Shown here piece by piece: positions 35,492-45,666 of a stretch of DNA of 64,000 bases. How positions within the stretch are numbered: the stretch's first letter is position 1; each line of letters opens with the position of its first letter. Both the position numbers and the translations under genes were made by a program. The stretch comes from Cryphonectria parasitica EP155 (lineage: Eukaryota; Ascomycota; Sordariomycetes; Diaporthales; Cryphonectriaceae). Under the pieces are notes generated by a model. The model was not told the origin of the DNA. It saw only the letters and a list, made by a program, of their open reading frames with translations, and did not search any database. The stretch covers positions 1,900,653 through 1,964,652 of the forward strand of contig NW_024468915.1 of NCBI RefSeq assembly GCF_011745365.1, written 5' to 3'.

Positions 35492-37656
35492 GGTCGCATC
35501 ATCAATCCAAGATGATTATCGTGGGCCTGGAGGAACTGGCAGAAATCCGCCTTGTTGAATCTTGGAGCTCTTGTATGTTCACCAGCAACAAAGGGCCAGC
35601 TGTTCAGTGGATACGTGGTCGCCACCAGGCACGGACGGAGCTTGGCTCCGAAAGAACAGGACCGAAGAGTGTATGCAGCTATAATTGTAGCAGTGGCCAA
35701 AAATGAAAGAGGAAAAAAAATAAATTATTAAATTGATGTGGACCTGCATTGCAGGAGCACACAGAATTGAAGAAATGTCCTTCTGCAAAACTCCTTTGCT
35801 GGATGGTAGGAATGGGGAGGGGCGTCCAAAGGAGCAGCTAAGTTGTACCTATGAACGGCCAACTTTTTTTCTTGTCTCACTTAGGACAGGCACGATCTGA
35901 GGCCTAGACCTCCCTTCTCCACAAGCCCCCGGAAGGACCCTGAATGGAACATCAGAAACAGACTAGACAAAGCCTTGAGTAGAGAGACAAATGAAGCAAA
36001 GAACGAGAACAACACAGATCGGTTTGCATCCATTGGCTTACTCTTTCTATCCTTTTCTTGATGATATTTTTGTCTCTCTGTTTCCTGGCCTCAAGATACA
36101 TCCTACTTCTCGAGATGGCAGTGCTTAGAATATGACCAGGCAGATTACTTTATGCGGGAGCCATTGGGCAGCCACACGTGGCACGGTGTAAGCCTATCCC
36201 AAGGTCGGCAAAGTAATACACACACCACACCCCTATTTTTACCCGTCAGGTTGTGATCGCCCGCACACCAACTTCTTAGTACTGTAAGTCCCGGTTCACA
36301 CTGCGGCAGGTACATGTTCCTCCTTTTCATCGACTTGCTTGCTTCTTTTCGCATAGAACGAGGGGAAGAGAAAACAGACCGTTGAGGGTATTTGAACAAG
36401 TATAGAAGAACATGGGGTCTGACGGATCACGTAATTTCTGTCCAATACTGCAGGATCGAGGACACTGTATTATAGTAGAGGAAGACACCCCAGAGAGACT
36501 GTTCTCAGTGCTTCGATCCTGTTCAATTGACTCAATGAAGCCTGCAGATATATGCTTGCTCGGTACAGCTCCTGAGGGGTAACCGCCTTGAAGCAAGGTC
36601 ATCACCGCTTTGCCCGGGGGACGACGGTGGCCGAGCACCACGCTAGGTATGCACTGGCAGCAGGTATCATATAATAAGTCCACGGACGGGGAGGACAGGG
36701 TGGCCCATGGCCCTATTCTTACACACGCCGGGCTGACCAACTGATAGACAATCACTTACGAAGCCCGACAGTCATGTTGGGCAGAGACTTGATTCCCGAC
36801 TGCAAGAGGTCCCAACAAGGAGGAGGAAGAATGCAGCATAATCTGGATGGATGTAGATTCATTCAAGAGGCAATGAACACATCTCCACATCAGGTTGTGT
36901 AGAATTTCGAGACAGTATTCAGGAGCCATGAACGGGAGATGAACATCTTTTACTACAAAACCCGTTTGGAATCCACCGCCATGGAGTACGTGCCACTGTA
37001 CAGAAGGTACTACTCTACAGAAGGTACCCGTACTGTAGTCTCCTAGCAGATGACTAAGAAATCAGGGGTGGTGGCGTATCATGCCCCCCGTTTTAGCTTG
37101 CTTCCCAATTTACTTCGCCTTTCACCTGCCAAACAACAGGGGCCACGTACACTCACGGCACTGTGCCGAAGCTAATCACTCTGCTTTCCTGCTGCCCCTG
37201 CAAAACTGGCTCGCCAACCTTGTGAGAGAACAGAGATTCTTGGTTTTCTGTCCTCGACAAACCTGCATGTTACCTGCACTTGCCCAACCGAGCCCCAATC
37301 AACAGGTCAGCACACGCCGTTCAGATCACCTCTAGCGCCTCTTTCAGCTTTTTAAGGTCCTTTTTGGCCGCTGCGCTCCCTCAAACTTTGCCTTCTTCTC
37401 CCTTCGCTCATCGACTTTCCCGTCTGTCGACTCGGTCGTTTTGTCGACTTCTTGTCCATAAGAGAGAGGCCCCGACACAGCCTCTCGTCCATCTTTCTTT
37501 TTTGAAAGCATACTATTGGCGCCAGCTGGTTATTACCGGCTCTGGTTCCTTTCAACAGGATTTTTATTTTTATTTTTGAGTTGGTGTCGCCTCGTGGTCT
37601 GTTGACCGATAGTCTTTCTCTCTTCCTCCTGGCATCGTTCTTCCCATACCGCAAAC
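35492..37656. other. 2.2 kb divergent intergenic region
   Basis: It lies between the ERJ5-like gene (minus) and the PRA1 gene (plus). It has a TACAGAAGGTAC direct repeat near 37000-37030. The plus strand from about 37330 to 37650 is pyrimidine-rich and probably the PRA1 leader. A 142-codon minus frame near 36327-36755 has no recognisable features. Confidence 0.45.
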
Positions 37657-38187
37657 ATGTCACGCATTCAAATTCCCCTCGACGCTCTGACGTCCCGCAT
37701 CAACCTGAGCGACCGCTTTCAGAGCATCCGCTCGACCTCTCTCTCGAACCGATTCGCGAACCTCCGGCCTGTTTCCGAGTTTCTGGACATCAAGCGGCTG
37801 TCGAAGCCTGCGAACTTCGCTGAGGCCCAGTCCCGCGTCAACTACAACCTGGGCCACTTCTCCAGCAACTATGCCATCATCTTTGTGATGCTCTGCATCT
37901 ACTCCCTCCTCACCAACCCCTGGCTTCTGTTCGACATCGTCTTCGTCGTTGCGGGCATGTACCTCATCGGCAAGCTCAATGGTCAGGACCTCGAGATCGG
38001 CCAGACCCGCGTCACCACCTCCCAGCTCTACACAGGTCTCTATGTCATTGCTATCCCGATCGGTCTCTTTGCCTCACCCATCACCACCGTCATGTGGCTG
38101 ATCGGCGCCAGCGGCGTGGTCATTCTTGGTCATGCTGCTATGATGGACAAGCCACTCGAGGAGGCTTTTTCCGGGGAGGCGGTCTAA
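37657..38187 (+). CDS. PRA1/Yip3-family prenylated Rab acceptor
   Basis: Predicted small integral membrane protein of the Golgi/ER that interacts with prenylated Rab GTPases in vesicle traffic. Intronless, 176 residues, with an AAACATGTC start context. The family core is clear: FAEAQSRVNYNLGHFSSNYA at about 54-73, then two hydrophobic hairpins (about 74-107 and 124-162, with LLTNPWLLFDI between the first pair), ending MDKPLEEAFSGEAV. The length is typical for fungal PRA1 proteins. The stop codon is only 71 bases before the start of the next gene on the same strand, and the next gene's reading frame is already open inside this coding region from at least 38094. This suggests a shared transcript or promoter overlap. 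Confidence 0.93.
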   Translation: MSRIQIPLDALTSRINLSDRFQSIRSTSLSNRFANLRPVSEFLDIKRLSKPANFAEAQSRVNYNLGHFSSNYAIIFVMLCIYSLLTNPWLLFDIVFVVAGMYLIGKLNGQDLEIGQTRVTTSQLYTGLYVIAIPIGLFASPITTVMWLIGASGVVILGHAAMMDKPLEEAFSGEAV

Positions 38188-38258
38188 GTGGTCGGCCGCG
38201 AGCTCCCAAACGTGCGCCCCAATGGGGAAGACCATCGAGGCGAGGGCAAAGGGACAAT

Positions 38259-39557
38259 ATGGTGGCGGGCTATGAAGAGGCTTTCTGGGGTGACGGGGCT
38301 GGTCGGAGGCTGGTGGAGGAGCTGGACAGTGATGACGATGATGATTCAGATACACAAGGCGCGGGCTTGATTTCTACAAGAGGTGCACGTTTCTCGAGCG
38401 ATCCCCTTCGCTTTACGGGAATAGATATGGGGGAGAATATGGCGCGACCCCGCAGGGCTCATGCTTACGAAGAATCCGAGGACCAAGACTCTTCGGGCGA
38501 CTCAGACCAAGACACGGTGCTGGACGAGGAGGGCAATCCGCAGTTTACACGAGAGGAAGAGGATGCGCTGGTTGACTCTGCCATGAAGCGCATCCGACGG
38601 GCGCAAGCTAGCGGCAAGAAGGACGTCAGGCTGAGCAGGAACGAGCTGGCTGCGTTGGAGTTCCGGAGAAAGCGCATGCAAGCTGAAGGCGATGCGGGCA
38701 GGAAAAAGAAGCGGGAGCCACGTTACGCAGTGCCCCTCTCGCAGCTCGCCCCAATCTCGCATAAGGAGGGCCACCAGCCGGGGGCTGCTGGAGGTGTGCC
38801 TTCGGTCGAACCGCTCGACAGACTGAACAGCCAGCCACCTGTGGGCTGGTTCGCCCATCCTTCTTCTTCTCGACCTGGAACGTCCGACTCTCGCCGGCGT
38901 CACAGCAGAGCTTCAGCAGCTTCGGACCGCGAGGGAAGCCTATCTCCTTTCCAGTATAATTATGTGCAGCACCCTATTCCGGTCTCAAATCCACGACACA
39001 CCTCCGACCCAGCTCTGCGACCTCGTTCTTCCCGTGGCACTGGTCCTTACGAAGACCCACGGATGTCTCAATACAACCCGTCCGCATCTATGCCCTCTGT
39101 TCCTGCCTCGTTGGACCCATTCCGCTACATGACCTCGGCCGCACAAGTTCCCCACCACGCTGTCTCGGCATCTTCTCTTCGAAACGTCTCGGGATCATCA
39201 GCAGCGGGACAAGCCTACCCCAAACCCTTCTATCGTGGGGGTGGTAGTGCTTCCCGTCGCCAATCTCGACACTTCACCCCGGATGTTGACGATGAGTCGT
39301 CCAGCGAAGAGGATGATAGTGAGGATGACACGAGCGACGAGGTGGACGAGGGCGCACGCATTGGGAGCACCAACGCCGGACCGGCTACGAACGGACGAGA
39401 ACATATCATTGTGGAGGTGGCGCCTGAACCAACTCCTGAACCGCGGGTGACAAGATCCAAGAAAATCGCCTCCAGTGCACCCTCTCCGAGGGCCTCCCCT
39501 AAAGCCTCTCCCAAGCGAAGATCTGGGGGGAACCGCAGGAAGAAGAGCAACAAGTGA
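38259..39557 (+). CDS. Unknown charged, mostly disordered protein
   Basis: Single exon of 432 residues from the first in-frame ATG at 38259 (GGACAATATGG context). The open frame continues upstream to 38094 without a stop, but only through a GTG. I recognise no domain with confidence. The N-terminus reads EEAFWGDGAGRRL followed by an Asp run; then a block that looks conserved, MARPRRAHAYEESEDQDSS, and a helix with SAMKRIRRAQASGKKDVRLS and AALEFRRKRM (about 115-150). The middle is Ser/Pro-rich. Near 375-395 there is a second acidic run, and the C-terminus is basic (SPKASPKRRSGG... KK), suggesting nuclear location (inference). Similar proteins may be labelled as Rab acceptors in databases because of this adjacency; nothing in this sequence itself supports that role. 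Confidence 0.8.
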   Translation: MVAGYEEAFWGDGAGRRLVEELDSDDDDDSDTQGAGLISTRGARFSSDPLRFTGIDMGENMARPRRAHAYEESEDQDSSGDSDQDTVLDEEGNPQFTREEEDALVDSAMKRIRRAQASGKKDVRLSRNELAALEFRRKRMQAEGDAGRKKKREPRYAVPLSQLAPISHKEGHQPGAAGGVPSVEPLDRLNSQPPVGWFAHPSSSRPGTSDSRRRHSRASAASDREGSLSPFQYNYVQHPIPVSNPRHTSDPALRPRSSRGTGPYEDPRMSQYNPSASMPSVPASLDPFRYMTSAAQVPHHAVSASSLRNVSGSSAAGQAYPKPFYRGGGSASRRQSRHFTPDVDDESSSEEDDSEDDTSDEVDEGARIGSTNAGPATNGREHIIVEVAPEPTPEPRVTRSKKIASSAPSPRASPKASPKRRSGGNRRKKSNK

Positions 39558-40025
39558 TTTGAGTTGTCAAAGTCGTCGTCTTCTCTCCTCTTTTTCTTTT
39601 CACGATACCCTGGGGCCTCTCATGTCCGCCTCAATTTTGACCTGGATGGAGGTTTTGTGGGAGAATGGGTATATTGAGCATTCAGTAGTGACGGGACTTG
39701 TTGATTGAAACAATTCATAGAACGGAAACAAGTATATTAATTGCAATGTTAATTTTCCTTACAAATAAGTCTGTTACTCGCTGTGAAGTATTTTTTGAGT
39801 TGGTGAGTGATGTCAGAAAGGAAAAAAAATCTATTGTATGAACGTAGTATCTGAAGAGTATATATATCCCAAGTGGCCCCCTCTTTTTCGGCCTATTTAT
39901 CATCGTCATATCATTCATCATGATCATCGTCCTTTTTCCAAAGAAAGGAGGAAGTTTGAAGTAAAGGAAAAGGGGGAAAAAGCAGGCATGAGGAAAACGC
40001 AAACGTCAAGAAAGGGCGTGGTTCC
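39558..40025. other. Convergent 3' intergenic region
   Basis: A 468-base AT-rich gap between two convergent genes. It has no supported gene and is presumably two 3' untranslated regions. Confidence 0.6.
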
Positions 40026-40988
40026 TCAATCAAAGAACTCCCTCACGCTCTTCATCATGCCTCCACCCCAGCTTCCACCACCACCACCAAAGCCACCACC
40101 AATGTCCCTCTCCCAGCTGTTTCTCTCCACCCTGACGCTCCCCTCCCTGCCGCCCATGCCGCTCGCCATGCGCACGGCTTCGCCAACGAGGCCAATGCTG
40201 TCTCCGCTCATGGCGCGGGCACCCATGCCCAGCATGCGCTCGAGCCCGTTAGGCAGGCGCAGGCCGAAGCGGGCTAGGAGAGCGGTGAGGGCGCCGCCGG
40301 TGATGAGGGGCAGGACGACGAGGGTGAAGACCTTGACCGGGTGGCGCTTGGCATAGTAGACCAGGTCGCGCAGGAGGCGCTTGAGCTGCTTGTAGGCACG
40401 GGTGAAGAAGCTGGGGCGCGGGGACCGCCGGTAAGACGAGGTCGAGGAGCGGTGTTTGTCTTTTGGGAAGGAGGCGGGCGATTATTAGTTCAATTGTTCA
40501 ATTTGTATTAAAAATTTACGTTTCTTCGTTGCCAATATTGTTTCTTCTTTTTCTTTTGTCTTTTCCTTTTTTTCGGGGGGGGGGGGGGGGACCTCCTCGC
40601 CCATGAAACAGATGGGGCCCCGTCACACGCATACACACACAATAAGGCACAGAGTTATGATAATAATCAAAAACAATATTGACATACCTCCGCCAAAGAA
40701 GCTCCTAGTCGAGACGTTGGGCAAGCCAAAGAAGCCGCCCGCCCGGCTCGAAGTACCGTGGCGCGAGCTACGGTGTCTGCTGCGCTCCTCGTCCTCGCCG
40801 AGGCCGAAGATGGAGGCGGCGATGGACTTGCCGCCCGGGGACCGGGACCGCGAGCGAGATTTGTGGCTCGAGATGGAGTACAGGCTGCTGCGCTTGTGCT
40901 TGTCCTTGTCCTTGGAGCGGCTCGAGGAGTGGTGGTGGTGGGAGGATTTGCGGGAGATGACAGAGGCGGTGTCGTCGAAGATGCCCAT
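40026..40988 (-). CDS. Small protein with one predicted membrane span
   Basis: Exons 40688-40988 and 40026-40459 join in phase (G|AC) to 244 residues. The N-terminus MGIFDDTASVISRKSSHHHH is followed by a Ser/Arg/Lys/His-rich disordered region with RSRSRSP repeats, then FFGLPNVSTRSFFGGG. After the junction comes a basic amphipathic segment (FFTRAYKQLKRLLRDLVYYAKRHP) and a hydrophobic helix of about 18 residues (VFTLVVLPLITGGALTALLA, near 143-162). The C-terminus is Gly-rich and ends SVREFFD. I know of no assigned function; the pattern recalls conserved hypothetical proteins of filamentous fungi. The 228-base intron contains a C16 run on the coding strand. It is divergent from the lysine gene. 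Confidence 0.82.
40575..40590. repeat. G16 homopolymer inside an intron
   Basis: Sixteen consecutive G on the plus strand, so C16 in the transcript sense of the minus-strand gene whose intron (40460-40687) contains it. Confidence 0.85.
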
Positions 40989-41827
40989 GATGCAGAAAGG
41001 AAAACGTATATAAAACAGGCCAGTGGGGTTTGAGCGTCTGCGGTGCCTGTGTATAAGGCTGAGATCGGATATGATCACAAAACTGGCTGACGGTGGGAAC
41101 GATGGGTCCGATTTATTTGGGGAGAATTCAAAAAAGCAGCCAATGCTCACTCAGTTCTCTTGCTTCAAGCTCCAGCGGCCAGCTCACGATGCAGGAGGAA
41201 GAAAGTTCTAAGATCGCCAAGGGCATTGGCTGGGGAGAAAGGAGCTCCTCCAGCTGGGGTCCGGGAAATCGTGGGGCTGGGGCGGTGGCAGAGGGGGACC
41301 CTGAGCAAGCGGAAAGATACCCCAATACTAATGGTACATACAGTACCATGTAAGTGTTGTACAGTTTAGTAGAAGAGGCCCCGTTGGCTGTTATTGTGGT
41401 AGTTGAGGACCCCTGAGATTGAGGGCCTTTCCGCTAAATTGGTTCTAGATTAGTGGGCTGCCAGGGGAGCTTGATAGTGCTGGTGGTCAGTGTTCCTGTG
41501 TTAGCTATGATTGTCCCCCTCCTGGTGCTCTTGCCCGGTTATCGGAGGGCGGTGGGGAATTTTTCTGGAGGGGTAGCCAGCTCTGAGTCGAACCTGCTGT
41601 GTGCGCGCAGCCTCTGATCTCATAGCTGCGATCTTGGACTGGGTTAGGGAATGAGTCAATCGTTCGATACATTTTCATAAGCTGCTCCTAAGCTTGGAAG
41701 CACTGTTCCAATTCCTTTTCACTTGCCATAAATCTGGTTCCTCAGCCTCTGAACCAAGCAATTGATCACAGAAAATCAACCTCCGCCTCCAGCTTCTAAT
41801 TTCTTCCTCGATTCAAGACAATTCAAG
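40989..41827. other. Divergent promoter region of the membrane protein and lysine genes
   Basis: An 839-base gap between two start codons. It contains a TGAGTCA site at 41652-41658 and GTAC/TACAGTAC words at 41333-41360. No gene is supported. Confidence 0.6.
41652..41658. promoter_or_regulatory. Gcn4/CPC1-type site TGAGTCA
   Basis: A perfect TGA(C/G)TCA bZIP site 170 bases before the saccharopine dehydrogenase start. Cross-pathway (general amino acid) control by CPC1/CpcA/Gcn4 is known for lysine biosynthesis genes in fungi, so the placement is apt. Binding is not shown. Confidence 0.55.
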
Positions 41828-43135
41828 ATGGCACCCACCGTGCTTCACCTCCGCGCCGAGACTAAGTCCCTCGAGCACCGCTCTGCGCTCACCCCGTCTA
41901 CCACCAAGGCCCTCATCGATGCCGGGTACGAAGTCCATGTCGAGAAGGGCTGTGGTAAGAAGTCCGGCACGACGCGCATCTTCGACGACGCCGAATTCGA
42001 GGCCGCTGGCGCAAAGATTGTCGAGGAGGAGTCATGGGTTGATGCGCCCGCCGACCACATCATCGTCGGCCTGAAGGAGCTGCGCGAGGAGAGCTTCCCG
42101 CTCAAGCACGTTCACGTGCAGTTTGCACACTGCTACAAGGGCCAGGAAAGCTGGGACACGGTACTGGCGAGGTTTCCCCGGGGTGGCGGCACGCTTCTGG
42201 ACCTGGAGTTTCTCGCGGATCCCACAACGGGGAGGAGGGTAGCTGCTTTTGGGTAAGGACCCAGATCGGAATGAATACACATCTTGCTTTGCAATAGTAG
42301 GCTGACACGGGGGCACCCATACAGATACCATGCTGGCTTCGCCGGTGCTGCGCTCGCGCTGGAGAACTGGGCGTGGCAGCTGACGCACCCCGCCTCCGAG
42401 GCACTCCCGAGCGTGTCCTCGTATCCTAACGAGAACGAGTTGATTGCGGATGTCAAGAAGGCTCTGGCTGAAGGAGAGAAGAAGGTGGGCCGGCTGCCAC
42501 GGGTCATTGTCATCGGTGCGCTTGGTAAGTAGTAGCCAGAATTTGTTTCTCTGACCGACCTCGTGGTGACTGCTGTGAGCAGATGGATGCTAACTGGTGC
42601 CATGTCTATAGGCCGCTGTGGTAAGGGAGCAGTCGACATGTGTCTGCGTGCGGGCGTGCCAGACGAGAATATTGTCAAGTGGGATATGGCGGAGACTGCC
42701 AAGGGCGGCCCTTTCCAGGAGATCACCGACAGCGACATCTTCGTCAACTGCATCTACCTGGCGTCCAAGATCCCTCACTTTGTCAACACCGACTCGCTCA
42801 AGGCCGCCGGCGCAGACCGCAAGCTCTCCGTCGTGTGCGATGTCTCTGCCGACACGACCAACCCCTTCAACCCTGTGCCGATCTACAACATTGCCACGAC
42901 GTTCGACAAGCCCACCGTGCCCGTGGAGCTGGAGCAGGGCCCGACGCTGTCCGTCATCAGCATCGACCACCTGCCTTCGCTGCTGCCGAGAGAGGCCAGC
43001 GAGGCGTTCAGCAACGACCTGCTGCCACACCTGCTGAAGCTCAAGGACTGGCGAACCGACCCCGTCTGGGCGGGTGCTGACAAGCTGTTCAAGGAGAAGG
43101 TGGCCACCCTTCCCGCTTCGGCTCTTGAGAAGTAA
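41828..43135 (+). CDS. lys1: Saccharopine dehydrogenase (NAD+, L-lysine-forming)
   Basis: Last enzyme of the alpha-aminoadipate pathway: saccharopine + NAD+ + H2O to lysine + 2-oxoglutarate + NADH. Exons 41828-42252, 42325-42524 and 42612-43135 join in phase to 382 residues, close to the family's usual length. The N-terminus LHLRAETKSLEHRSALTP contains the substrate-binding start of the family. GLKELREE and HVQFAHCYKGQ hold the lysine and histidine that match the yeast catalytic pair (Lys77, His96). VIVIGALGRCGKGA is the dinucleotide-binding loop, split by intron 2. CDVSADTTNPFNPVPIY and ISIDHLPSLLPREAS are further family blocks. The protein ends SALEK and shows no C-terminal peroxisomal SKL-type signal, unlike yeast Lys1. 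Confidence 0.97.
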
Positions 43136-44667
43136 AGGAGGGCCCTTTTGGCATACGGTCGGGCGTTTTTGGGTTTGGGAGATATCAAAAACAGAAAGGG
43201 AAAAAGAGAAAAGTGCGTTTAAAGGGGGACGTCACTCGGACGGCCCTTTCCACTACATAGAACTCATCTGCTCTACGTTGACAAGTATTTGGTCTGATGA
43301 CATGACATGCGCTGCTTGCTGACTGGGGGGCCGACCCTGCCTCTGTGTGTATGTGTGTAGCCAAGGAGACACCTGGGTGGGGTCCTCGATCCGTGGGGGG
43401 AATCTTGAGCTGAGTGAGGTTGCTGAGAGGCCAGGATGACCACCTCATGGCCCTCTTTCAGTTGTTGAGGCAGCCTGACGAGGGTAGTCAATTCTCCGGG
43501 TCACCTTGACACATTCAAGGTTCCACCTTGCCCCAGCTACTTGCACCGCATAAATCTGAGACTTTTCAGCTTCTTAATAGGGGGAACCGGAACCTCTGTC
43601 CTGCTTTCCATTGCGGTATGTTTGAGGCACACAGTCTAGACTTCAAGATGTAGATCAGGAAATACATAGAGAAGAAGAGGGTGTGAACGGGTCGGGTTTT
43701 CAAGCTCAAGCCAGCCCTACCAGCGCGGCTCCGGGAATCTGGGTAGTGGTTGTGGACAATGTGCAGTCTAGACTTCTGGTTCGGCGCTTAGGGAGCGAAC
43801 ATGGCTTTCCTATCATCCTCTTAGTTGATGTGCTGTTGTATGGTTCTTCAAATCCACCCGCTCCCCAGCCAATAATTTATCAAAGTAAAACAACCTTGAT
43901 CCTTAACTTTAATGTTGTGTAACCCCAACTTGGGCTCCACCTTGTGGTGCTCGCTTAAGAGGGAAGAAAAAGTATGGGAATTTCGCTCTTCTGAGCACTC
44001 TTCTTCACCCATACACAGGGCTGTGCTCGTCGAAATCAGAACTGTAAGATCAGAAGGTGCTGCGTAGAGGATTATCATCTGAGGATACGTTAACGCCTGC
44101 AGTGTTACGCTCCTCGCCTCTTGTACTACATACTATGCTCTATATTTGATGAACGTGCATCGTTAGTTACTGCTTACTATGGAGACTCTTTCTCTCTCTC
44201 CCCCAGCTCCGAGTTGACCACTCGCGAGCCTTGCCGGGAGTGCGAAGGAGCAGGGTAAAACCCTTGGCACAGGAGACAGCCAATTTGTGCTTTGGTGGTT
44301 CGAGCCAGCTGAAGCGGAGGATCACTTTTTAAGAAGCCATAATGCGGCTGGAGGCTCTCTTTTGTCTTTTCTTCTCCCTCTTTTGCTGACATGCATACTA
44401 GCACGCGGCTTGTATACTTTAATGGTCCGCTGCGTCGCTGGGGGCCAAATCTATACTTCACATTGTCATCCTTCGCTGCTCATCGGGTTTCATCTTGTCT
44501 TTTTTATTTCTTTTTTTCCATTTGTTTGTCATATGTATATGCGTCTGGCGCCGGAAGGTGGGAAAGAAGTGGTCTGCCATACCTAGCCTTGCTCTATTGA
44601 AGATCTATCTATCTTACTCCCCTCTTCCCTTTGTGACATACCCTTTCTCCTCGCGCATTGATCGACA
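43136..44667. other. Intergenic between lysine gene and Cys-rich membrane protein gene
   Basis: Both flanking genes are on the plus strand. It has no supported gene. A pyrimidine-rich part from about 44340 to 44660 is the likely leader of the gene at 44668. A GTTCGAGCC word near 44296 was checked as a tRNA B box and has no supporting arms. Confidence 0.5.
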
Positions 44668-45666
44668 ATGCGCCCAAGAAGCCTCTCCTTGGCTCCCGCG
44701 AGCCTACTTGTCTCCCTCTTCCTCCTCCTCCTCCTCCTCCTCCTCTTCGGCCCTGCAGGCGTACGCGCGGCGTGTTATAACCTCGACGGCAGTGATGCCA
44801 CAGACAGTTCATACCAGCCATGTAACGCCAGCGCAGAGGTCAGCGCCTGCTGTGCCAACAACAAGGGTGCGTCGTCGGATATCTGCATGTCGTCAGGGTT
44901 GTGCTATGCACAGATGGAAGGCTACAGAGGGCTCATCTACATGAACGGCTGCACCGACAAGACCGGCCTGTCTTCTGACTGTCCTCATATCTGCCCCGAT
45001 GGTAAGTGCTTGTTTATTCTCTCTCTTTCCACCCTTGTTCTTCTTCTTGTTGTTGTCTCTCCTTTCCACACCCGAACACCCCAGACCGGTCTTGCTGCTC
45101 AATGTATGTTGATGATGAAACCCATAGCAACTTCAAACTGGGATGGAGGCTCCTCTGTACAAGCATGGAACGTCCTCCAGTGTGGAAAAGGCGTGTACTG
45201 CTGCCGCCCAGACACAGACATGACGACCAACTGCTGCAGCAACAGCTCGGCCGTCATCACGACAGACATCGGGACCCTCCTCCTGGCCACGGCCACCGCG
45301 ACGGTGGGCAGCGGCACCGCGGCGTCGACAGTCACCATCACCGCCGTGGCAGGTGGCGCGGCGGCCACCACGTCGAGCTCGAGCACCAACGGCACATCCG
45401 AGGTCGCCAACTGTCCGGCAGACAAGACGGCGGTGGTGGGCGGTGCAGTCGGCGGGGCGCTGGGGGCTGCCCTTATCGCGTCGCTCGGGGCGTTGGTCTT
45501 CTTGCTCCTGCGGCGCAAGAGAGCTTCTGCGCCATATGTGCAGCAGGAATATTCCACAAACCGCGCCCCTGTGTATATGGCGGACCCCTCGAAGCCCCCG
45601 TACTCTGGGGAGTTGTATGTGCAGCCTACGGAACTTCCTGTCAGCCAAAGAACAGAGATGATGTGA
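44668..45666 (+). CDS. Cysteine-rich single-pass membrane protein
   Basis: Predicted cell-surface protein. Exons 44668-45001 and 45128-45666 give 290 residues. Residues 1-34 form a long signal peptide with a leucine run encoded by CTC repeats. The ectodomain has many cysteines (ACYNLDG, CNASAEVSACCANNK, CMSSGLCYAQ, GCTDK, CPHICPD, then QCGKGVYCCRPD and NCCSNSS), a pattern I have seen in uncharacterised fungal secreted proteins. A Thr/Ala/Ser-rich stalk follows, then a membrane helix (about 232-256, GGAVGGALGAALIASLGALVFLLL) with an RRKR stop-transfer and a cytosolic tail with tyrosine/proline motifs. The architecture resembles a surface sensor, but no ligand or pathway can be named. The 126-base intron is a multiple of three with no stop, so retention gives an alternative 332-residue product. 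Confidence 0.85.
   Translation: MRPRSLSLAPASLLVSLFLLLLLLLLFGPAGVRAACYNLDGSDATDSSYQPCNASAEVSACCANNKGASSDICMSSGLCYAQMEGYRGLIYMNGCTDKTGLSSDCPHICPDGKCLFILSLSTLVLLLVVVSPFHTRTPQTGLAAQCMLMMKPIATSNWDGGSSVQAWNVLQCGKGVYCCRPDTDMTTNCCSNSSAVITTDIGTLLLATATATVGSGTAASTVTITAVAGGAAATTSSSSTNGTSEVANCPADKTAVVGGAVGGALGAALIASLGALVFLLLRRKRASAPYVQQEYSTNRAPVYMADPSKPPYSGELYVQPTELPVSQRTEMM

Noticed and set aside
38094..38258. N-terminal extension of the gene after PRA1
   Set aside because: The upstream part starts at GTG and overlaps the PRA1 coding region in another frame; kept only as a finding about possible fusion.
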